Shown here: one piece after another, positions 62,201 through 64,000 of the stretch | Numbering within the stretch: the first letter of the stretch is position 1 | Layout of the letters: every line of letters begins with the position of its first letter | NCBI GenBank assembly: GCA_023079485.1 | Contig: CM041109.1 | Coordinates: 372,001 to 436,000 of the forward strand | From: Archilochus colubris | Taxonomy: Eukaryota > Chordata > Aves > Apodiformes > Trochilidae | Direction of reading: 5' to 3' | Length of the DNA: 64,000 nt | The notes under the pieces: generated by a model | What the model was told of the DNA's origin: nothing | Databases searched by the model: none | The model's input: only the letters and a program-made list of their open reading frames with translations | Position numbers and translations under genes: made by a program

Positions 62201-63575
62201 TGTTGGAGGTTGGATGGGGCTTGGAGCCCCCTGGGCTGTGGGAGGGGTCCCTGCCCATTTAGGGGGGGTCCTGGGGGGGGCTTTGGGGTCCCTTCCAACC
62301 CAACCCCATGGAAATAGGGTCCTGGTGATGAGGGGGGGCAGAGCTGAGCCCTGTGCAAGGGGAGTTGGGGACAGCAGAGCCTCAGGGGGGGTTTGTGCTC
62401 CCCACAAGCCCAGGAGGCTCCAGACAGAGCTGGGGGGTTAATTCCCTGCCAGGGGGGGCACAGGAAGAGGGGTTTGTCCTGTGGCAGCACTGGGGGGACA
62501 GACAGGAGCTTCCCTGTCCTGGTTTGGGTCAGGAAAAGGGGATTTTCTGTCTTGTGGTTTTTGCTTTTAGCCAGGTCTCTTGTCAGGAGCTGCACTTGGG
62601 GAAATGAACAGCAAGTTCCTCAGGCAGTGGCTGCTGCTGGGACTGATTTTAGGGTTTTTTATAGATTTTAGGGTTCCGTGTTTAGGGTTCCAGGCAGAGC
62701 CTGGGGTGCAGAACCAGGGACACTGCTGGGTTCTGAGGAACATTTTGTGCTCCAGAAAAACAAAAGGAATAAAGAGGTGACACCTGGAACCCTCCTTTAG
62801 GGAGGAGCAGGCAAGAGAAATGACCCAAATTGACCAAATTCCATCCCATCCACATAATAGTTGGGATAAACTGGAGGGATCCCCAGGGCCAAACCCCTTC
62901 CCTTCCCCTTCTTCCCCTCTCCCTCTTTGCTTCAGCATCCTGGGAGGATTCCATCCCTTCCTCTGCCTCTGCTCCTGATCCTTTCCAGCCTGGATCTCTG
63001 TGTTCCTGCCTCCAGCTCCCAACTGCTCCCAGAATTCCAGCCTGGACTTTCCCAGGGCTGCCCAAAGTTATTGGGGGAAAAGGGGGCAGGAACCTGGGGT
63101 CATTTTCCTGTAGATTTGTATAGATTTGGTTAATTTTTCCTTTTTATCATTACTGTTCCATGAGAGCTGGGTAGTTCAGTTTCCATCCCATAAATCTCCT
63201 TATTTTTTTTTTTTTCCTTTCTTTATCAGGGAGGGGATTAAAACAGAGCAACAATTATTGGGGTGAATCCTGGGGCCATACAAACCCCCCCCCCCCCCCA
63301 AGTTCAGGGTAGCTCAGAGGCCCCAATGCTCCATCCCCTTCATGGGGGCAGCACCAATCCCACCCCCAGGGCTGAAAATCCCTGGAATTTTGGGGGATCC
63401 ACCCTGCTGCATCCCTACCTTGTAGTGCTGCTGCTCCAGGTCATAAATCTTCTTCAGGGGGACCACGGTGGGGACAAAGCTGTGACCCAGCTTGGCCAGG
63501 ACCACCCCATTGCTCAGGGTCTCCTCCAGCTCTGTGGGGGGGGGCAGCTCCTCTCCCAGGCAGCTCTCCAGCCAA
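44161..63575 (-). CDS. IQGAP3: IQGAP3-like scaffold protein, 36 exons, 5' end outside window
   Basis: IQGAP proteins are cytoplasmic scaffolds that bind active Cdc42/Rac1, calmodulin and F-actin and link them to MAPK signalling and cytokinesis. Joining the 36 exons gives 1600 residues plus TGA with no frame break, and every junction phase fits. Order in the partial protein: CH domain remainder (about 1-120), IQGAP repeat region (about 165-625), WW (about 626-660), four IQ motifs (about 680-800), RasGAP-related domain (about 927-1253), RasGAP C-terminal domain (about 1366-1600). The family's RasGAP domain is inactive and binds GTPases. The symbol IQGAP3 rather than IQGAP1/2 rests on remembered similarity: the CVPEPEERF stretch, and the tail FNKAKVNVNLLIFLLNKK. 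Human IQGAP3 has, from memory, 38 exons and about 1631 residues, so about two upstream exons are missing. Family certain, paralogue likely. Confidence 0.9.
44437..44545 (-). CDS. IQGAP3: IQGAP3 visible exon 35 (RasGAP C-terminal domain)
   Basis: This 109-base exon encodes FKNVIFDIIPCEESGLFQ and KFLGIDMEQFQLHYQ. Confidence 0.93.
44771..44872 (-). CDS. IQGAP3: IQGAP3 visible exon 34 (RasGAP C-terminal domain)
   Basis: This 102-base exon encodes GSGKTKKLQTLHYTAAQLL and KGVLLEIEELPPSQ. Donor GCCA/GTACGT. Confidence 0.92.
44878..46360. repeat. about 120-bp minisatellite filling an IQGAP3 intron, with a 375-bp higher-order unit
   Basis: About 12 copies of a unit with ACACAAACCCTTGGATACAA, TTCCAGGGCTTACAAACATG, GAATGGGTTGGAAAAGATCA and CATCCCTTCAGCACCACATC. 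The block starting at 45226 repeats almost unchanged at 45601 (three monomers, 375 bases). The TGGGTTGGAAAAGATCATCC part resembles an inverted CR1 3' end, a possible origin. It stays open in all forward frames because unit lengths are near multiples of three. Confidence 0.93.
46445..46611 (-). CDS. IQGAP3: IQGAP3 visible exon 33 (RasGAP C-terminal domain)
   Basis: This 167-base exon encodes DICNQRRYRQHRRGKLQKLR and IDYYNQYIKTCLDNLA. Donor AACAA/GTACGT. The next intron is a tandem-repeat array. Confidence 0.92.
46709..46921 (-). CDS. IQGAP3: IQGAP3 visible exon 32 (RasGAP C-terminal domain)
   Basis: This 213-base exon encodes LSLEEKKHRIIRNLRRLESL and YQELLNELAK. Confidence 0.92.
47020..47340 (-). 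repeat. diverged copy of the exon-19 acceptor region, with CR1
   Basis: This intronic block matches 51971-52280 over about 300 bases: CCTGGATCTGGGAGAGACAG, GAGGCTGGAAGGACTGA, GGAATTCTCCCC, CCCTCAGACATTGCCCAGCC, then a CR1 3' end at the same point. It therefore carries a duplicate 3' splice site followed by the first bases of exon 19. Confidence 0.85.
47188..47340 (-). mobile_element. CR1 3' fragment in IQGAP3 intron
   Basis: Inverted CR1 end: GGTTTGGGTTGGAGGGAGCT, CCATCCAACCTTGGGATGCC. Same insertion point as the CR1 at 52133. Confidence 0.82.
47544..47631 (-). CDS. IQGAP3: IQGAP3 visible exon 31
   Basis: This 88-base exon encodes TKQMLVDVIQSQSGDSLPSI. Two GTGAGG sites overlap at its donor. 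The downstream one is chosen because it keeps phase 0 into the next exon. Confidence 0.88.
47696..47745 (-). mobile_element. short CR1 3' end fragment
   Basis: GGTTGGAAAGACCTCTGAGA followed by TCAAGACCAACCATCAAGCC is an inverted CR1 3' end. Confidence 0.55.
47819..47963 (-). CDS. IQGAP3: IQGAP3 visible exon 30
   Basis: This 145-base exon encodes LSKLEISLTLTAKLVP and DTKSLLL, which align with the LTLTNKF block of IQGAPs. Confidence 0.9.
48108..48210 (-). CDS. IQGAP3: IQGAP3 visible exon 29
   Basis: This 103-base exon encodes LLLEHQDSITLHQGDPLHEL and LADLDEIPAVQSLVG. Confidence 0.92.
48498..48630 (-). CDS. IQGAP3: IQGAP3 visible exon 28
   Basis: This 133-base exon encodes CVPEPEERFNVDEYSELV and YITIGELINTHK. 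The EPEERF stretch is closer to my memory of IQGAP3 than of IQGAP1. Confidence 0.93.
48711..48943 (-). CDS. IQGAP3: IQGAP3 visible exon 27 (RasGAP-related domain)
   Basis: This 233-base exon encodes VVGNLLYYRFMNPAVVAPD, the family form of the RasGAP block, then YLEETHEKFR. Confidence 0.94.
49151..49235 (-). CDS. IQGAP3: IQGAP3 visible exon 26 (RasGAP-related domain)
   Basis: This 85-base exon encodes YGMRYVAKVLRTSLAEKF. Confidence 0.93.
49682..49822 (-). CDS. IQGAP3: IQGAP3 visible exon 25 (RasGAP-related domain)
   Basis: This 141-base exon encodes KLPYEVSPEQALSHPEVQRR and FVSAITSSVDKIP. Confidence 0.93.
49906..50130 (-). CDS. IQGAP3: IQGAP3 visible exon 24 (RasGAP-related domain)
   Basis: This 225-base exon encodes ILTGNATVIRMVVRFYRKAR and RTDPVDIYKAWVNQSEAQ. 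IQGAPs lack the catalytic arginine finger of true RasGAPs. Confidence 0.93.
50232..50395 (-). CDS. IQGAP3: IQGAP3 visible exon 23 (RasGAP-related domain)
   Basis: This 164-base exon encodes VYLARLIFQMPQTKSTKFLE and YLLLQLFKAALQEEI, the start of the GAP-related domain. Confidence 0.93.
50498..50650 (-). CDS. IQGAP3: IQGAP3 visible exon 22
   Basis: This 153-base exon encodes VVSHFKKLTKKNKEQL and LDKQKGLKSLSKEKRQKLEA, among the most conserved IQGAP stretches. Confidence 0.93.
50857..51065 (-). CDS. IQGAP3: IQGAP3 visible exon 21
   Basis: This 209-base exon encodes LLEQSQQDFWEEAEVLHLQE and the highly conserved LMDIKIGLLVKNRITLQ before the RasGAP-related domain. Confidence 0.93.
51296..51345 (+). 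mobile_element. short CR1 3' end fragment
   Basis: TTGTTGGATTTAATGAACTT then GAAGGTCTTCTCCAACCCAG resembles a decayed CR1 3' end. Confidence 0.5.
51536..51605 (-). CDS. IQGAP3: IQGAP3 visible exon 20 (IQ motif 4)
   Basis: This 70-base exon encodes IKAVTKLQALVRGNKARGDY, with Leu in place of Ile at the IQ position. Confidence 0.9.
51906..51977 (-). CDS. IQGAP3: IQGAP3 visible exon 19 (IQ motif 3)
   Basis: This 72-base exon encodes IQAGVRMWLARRKYQQRL. Its acceptor edge and the adjacent intron have a diverged copy near 47.0-47.3 kb. Confidence 0.92.
52133..52745 (-). mobile_element. CR1 LINE fragment with short hexanucleotide array
   Basis: Inverted copy of the array-prone subfamily in the intron between visible exons 18 and 19. 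It extends further 5' (CTGCTGATGGGGACCCCAGA) like the copy at 5833. Confidence 0.88.
52477..52526 (-). repeat. short (GGAGAA)n array inside CR1
   Basis: About eight hexamers with one TTTCTCC slip: an early or contracted stage of the arrays seen elsewhere. Confidence 0.93.
52977..53060 (-). CDS. IQGAP3: IQGAP3 visible exon 18 (IQ motif 2)
   Basis: This 84-base exon encodes ACWRGYKQHRAYLERLHYLR, completing IQ motif 2, and ends in AIK at the start of IQ motif 3. Confidence 0.92.
53300..53560. repeat. CTCCTCCATCCTCC-type pyrimidine tract
   Basis: Irregular CCTCCATCTCTCTCCTCCATC units, purine in the IQGAP3 transcript. Confidence 0.88.
53566..53700. repeat. nine copies of a 15-bp repeat next to a splice donor
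   Basis: Unit AGACAGAGGTGGCAC, nine copies, the last ending GGCTG. It ends 7 bases from the last base of visible exon 17. Confidence 0.97.
53708..53878 (-). CDS. IQGAP3: IQGAP3 visible exon 17 (IQ motif 1, start of IQ 2)
   Basis: This 171-base exon encodes VTAARDRWHLW and the first IQ motif LVKLQARLRGFLIRREF, and ends in RIQ, the start of IQ motif 2. Nine copies of a 15-bp repeat begin 7 bases past its donor. Confidence 0.92.
53957..54099 (-). CDS. IQGAP3: IQGAP3 visible exon 16 (WW domain)
   Basis: This 143-base exon encodes the WW domain, with tryptophans about 22 residues apart (WVQHTLRDGTKFYLSL, then GSWEHP), and ends with the conserved LSREEIQ. The following intron is only 78 bases and free of in-frame stops. 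Confidence 0.92.
54245..54412 (-). CDS. IQGAP3: IQGAP3 visible exon 15 (last IQGAP repeat)
   Basis: This 168-base exon encodes GTAAINQAIREGRVTQTL and LLNPSVALRGVV. Donor AAGAAG/GTAAAA. Confidence 0.92.
54486..54576 (-). CDS. IQGAP3: IQGAP3 visible exon 14
   Basis: This 91-base exon encodes AMLWWAEIQAGVCRANQDTL, matching the family's LWLDEIQGGIWQSNKDT block. It is followed by a 73-base intron. Confidence 0.9.
54580..55725. repeat. GGGGGGAGGAGAGAGATG minisatellite in IQGAP3 intron
   Basis: About 1.15 kb of 16-21 base units in successive homogenised blocks (GATGGGGGGAGGGAGGAGAG, GATGGGGGGGAGGAGAGA, GATGGGGGAGGAAGAGA, GATAGATGGGGGGAGGAGGA). Pyrimidine-rich in the transcript. Fills most of the intron between visible exons 13 and 14. 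Confidence 0.95.
55871..56034 (-). CDS. IQGAP3: IQGAP3 visible exon 13 (IQGAP repeat)
   Basis: This 164-base exon encodes ILAVQLINEALEQADPQQTL and YHHVLTRARRLKAE. The next intron is mostly a purine minisatellite. Confidence 0.92.
56150..56405 (+). mobile_element. CR1-like 3' fragments in IQGAP3 intron
   Basis: GGGGGAGGAACTAGATGACC, TAAGTTCCCCTTCCAACCCA and later GATCTTGGATGTCTTTCCCA are CR1 3' end motifs, antisense to the gene. Probably two nested ends. Confidence 0.7.
56439..56563 (-). CDS. IQGAP3: IQGAP3 visible exon 12
   Basis: This 125-base exon encodes YFEDLLRLKGQARATGPEF and WNTIQESV. Acceptor CTCCAG/GTA; donor GACA/GTGAGT. Confidence 0.92.
56771..56931 (-). CDS. IQGAP3: IQGAP3 visible exon 11 (IQGAP repeat)
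   Basis: This 161-base exon encodes ELVQEEMFVAVEMLS and ALVNQAVDAGDLDGL. Its acceptor lies about 9 bases from the 3' end of a CR1 fragment that supplies the sequence upstream of the splice site. Confidence 0.92.
56941..57115 (-). mobile_element. CR1 3' fragment abutting the visible exon 11 acceptor
   Basis: Inverted CR1 end (CAAATGGTTTGGGTTGGAAG, then CAGCAGGGATGGGGCAGCCA). Sense with the gene. The 3' end lies about 9 bases from the exon. Confidence 0.82.
57418..57581 (-). CDS. IQGAP3: IQGAP3 visible exon 10 (IQGAP repeat)
   Basis: This 164-base exon encodes LRAIRRINAALRRGDPTETL, then MAQLPPVHPLAAPLYQ. It has the same length as visible exons 8 and 13, as expected for repeat units that arose by exon duplication. 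Confidence 0.92.
57704..57791 (-). CDS. IQGAP3: IQGAP3 visible exon 9
   Basis: This 88-base exon encodes DLGYLELLEQEELEVGI and an acidic helix. Donor GGCA/GTGAGT. Confidence 0.9.
57911..58074 (-). CDS. IQGAP3: IQGAP3 visible exon 8 (IQGAP repeat)
   Basis: This 164-base exon encodes LEEVDDALESQDASGLFQAL and QDPALALQGLQ, one repeat unit. Acceptor TCTCCTAG; donor GCGCTG/GTAGGG. Confidence 0.92.
58315..58393 (-). CDS. IQGAP3: IQGAP3 visible exon 7
   Basis: This 79-base exon encodes VIPEGEDIYEQCLTQAEIQG, matching the AEIQGNINKVN block of the family. Confidence 0.92.
58662..58840 (-). CDS. IQGAP3: IQGAP3 visible exon 6 (IQGAP repeats)
   Basis: This 179-base exon starts the helical IQGAP repeat region (HAAVLAINQAVDQGV, then MVALQNPSAML). 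Acceptor TTCCAG/TCC; donor ATAGG/GTAAGG. Confidence 0.92.
59105..59240 (-). mobile_element. CR1-type fragment, second subtype
   Basis: Contains TTGGCTGGAAAAGTTATTCC and CCATGTCCCTCATCCCCACA, TCCCCAGGGCTCTGAAACCC, as at 27.6 kb. Confidence 0.75.
59478..60140 (-). mobile_element. CR1-type fragment, second subtype, longer
   Basis: From GGTTGGATCATCAGGTCCAA through CATCTCCAGGGCTCTGAAAA, CCCTGACAACCCTTTCCAGG and GGGAGCAGAGCCCGACCCCC to AGGACCAGAACTGAGCATCT, with internal CTTCTCCAGACCCTTCCC repeats. Confidence 0.75.
60165..60360 (-). mobile_element. CR1 3' fragment in IQGAP3 intron
   Basis: Inverted 3' end of the array-prone subfamily, from GGGTTTGGGTTGGAAGGGAC to CACCCCAAAGAATTTCTTTT. Confidence 0.87.
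60430..60543 (-). CDS. IQGAP3: IQGAP3 visible exon 5
   Basis: This 114-base exon encodes EEEINNMKRELGKYGLQL then FSRIGGILAKELSGDEAA, the conserved link after the CH domain. The intron upstream of it is filled by a 12-bp satellite. Confidence 0.93.
60590..61395. repeat. 12-bp ACCAACCAAC-type satellite in IQGAP3 intron
   Basis: About 800 bases of C/A-rich tetramer-based repeat ordered in 12-base blocks: CCGACCAGCCAA (about 60716-60865), CAGACCAACCAA (about 60906-60980), AAACAACCCACC (about 61026-61100), AAACAACCAACC, CAGCAAACCAAC (about 61180-61260) and others. The transcript strand is G/U-rich (GGUUGGUU). Confidence 0.95.
61573..61640 (-). CDS. IQGAP3: IQGAP3 visible exon 4 (end of CH domain)
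   Basis: This 68-base exon encodes LFLFKLGLAPQIQDLYGKV. Acceptor CCCTTGCAG; donor TTCACAG/GTAGGG. Confidence 0.93.
61794..61870 (-). CDS. IQGAP3: IQGAP3 visible exon 3 (CH domain)
   Basis: This 77-base exon encodes IFHPETTDIYDKKNMPRVVY and CIHAL, a signature of the IQGAP CH domain. Acceptor TTGGTAG; donor CCTCAG/GTACAG. Confidence 0.93.
61997..62074 (-). CDS. IQGAP3: IQGAP3 visible exon 2 (CH domain)
   Basis: This 78-base, phase-0 exon encodes SGLHFRHTDNINLWL and the following helix of the CH domain. Acceptor CTCCCAG/GCA; donor CCTCG/GTACCC. Confidence 0.93.
62075..63418 (-). other. IQGAP3: IQGAP3 intron with CR1 fragment
   Basis: Large intron between visible exons 1 and 2. It holds a plus-oriented CR1 3' fragment (62163-62325) and otherwise unique sequence. 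An open frame near 62.6-63.0 kb has no family signature. Confidence 0.75.
62163..62325 (+). mobile_element. CR1 3' fragment in IQGAP3 intron
   Basis: CCCCCAGAAGCTGTGGCTGC through GGAATGTTGGAGGTTGGATG to GGGGTCCCTTCCAACCCAAC. Antisense to the gene. Confidence 0.87.
63419..63575 (-). CDS. IQGAP3: IQGAP3 visible exon 1 (CH domain)
   Basis: The exon follows a TTTTCCTGCTCAG acceptor and ends at CACTACAAG/GTAGGG. It encodes the central part of the calponin-homology domain (WLESCLGEELPPPTELEE, then NGVVLAKLG and LKKIYD). One base completes a codon from an exon beyond the window edge. It is probably exon 3 of the full gene. Confidence 0.93.
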
Positions 63576-64000
63576 CTGAGCAGGAAAATGGGGAGGGGGG
63601 ACACACATCATGGAGCCACAGCCCCCCCCCCAAAACCCCCCCCTCCCCACCAGGAAAAGCAGAACCCTAAGGAGACAACCTCACCCCAAAACCCAACCCC
63701 CTGGCAGGGAGAGGTTGGACACCCCCAAACCCCCCCCCCCCTCTCAAGGGTTTGCTGGAGGGGGGGTGCTGAGATGGGGTGTAACAGGATGGGTGGGTGG
63801 GTGGGAGACACACACACACACCCAAAAAGCAACGACAGTAAAAACAAAGGAAAAAAATGGCACAAAAAGGTAAAAAATATTTAAAATCACAAAAAGAAAC
63901 CAAAAAGAAGAACACAAAAAAAAACAAGAACCAAAAAGCAAAAACACAAAAAAACACAAGAAAAACCCCAACGAGCAAAAGGCAAAACCCCAAAAGCCCA
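63576..64000 (-). other. IQGAP3: IQGAP3 intron upstream of visible exon 1
   Basis: Intronic sequence, C-rich then A-rich (CACACA and AAAACACA tracts from about 63800). It runs off the window edge towards the missing first exons. No coding signal is seen. Confidence 0.75.

Noticed and set aside
60248..62317. Long open frames on both strands (526, 507 and 636 codons)
   Set aside because: They run through the ACCAACCAAC satellite, whose 12-base period cannot contain stops. Their only real coding parts are the IQGAP3 exons they happen to overlap.

Overview
The window looks like gene-poor, repeat-rich avian nuclear DNA, probably from a small GC-rich chromosome. The case for a bird is the dominance of CR1 LINE fragments (about 25 pieces on both strands, one keeping a reverse-transcriptase reading frame and the ATTCTATG tail) together with a vertebrate multi-exon gene with short introns. 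A passerine is possible but not shown.

The main gene is IQGAP3, or its IQGAP-family equivalent, on the minus strand from 63575 down to the stop codon at 44161. I could place 36 coding exons with GT/AG boundaries. Their lengths sum to one continuous frame of 1600 residues and every junction phase fits. The exons cover most of the calponin-homology domain, the IQGAP repeats, a WW domain, four IQ motifs, the RasGAP-related domain and the RasGAP C-terminal domain. The first exons, including the start codon, lie beyond the right edge. A polyadenylation signal is at 43808-43813. The introns are full of CR1 pieces and tandem arrays (12-bp TTGG-type, 15-bp, about 18-bp purine, about 120-bp).

From 4.7 to 43.8 kb I see no convincing coding exon. 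A CpG island at about 20.1-20.65 kb carries a candidate minus-strand first exon with a strong donor. By mammalian gene order (MEF2D lies downstream of IQGAP3 on the same strand) it could be the MEF2D promoter, but no MADS-box exon is in the window. The rest is CR1 fragments, microsatellites, AT-rich tracts and a few candidate regulatory motifs (paired RFX X-boxes, CRE, kappa-B, CTCF-like).

At the left end (1-3948) two minisatellites flank one unrecognised plus-strand exon-like segment, then comes a 100-N scaffold gap (3949-4048) and a purine tract. Linkage across the gap is not proven.

The most unusual pattern is that at least seven CR1 copies carry a (GGAGAA)n array at or near one internal point. 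The purine strand always follows the CR1 sense strand, while sister copies have only the short seed there. The LINE subfamily appears to be a repeated source of hexanucleotide arrays.
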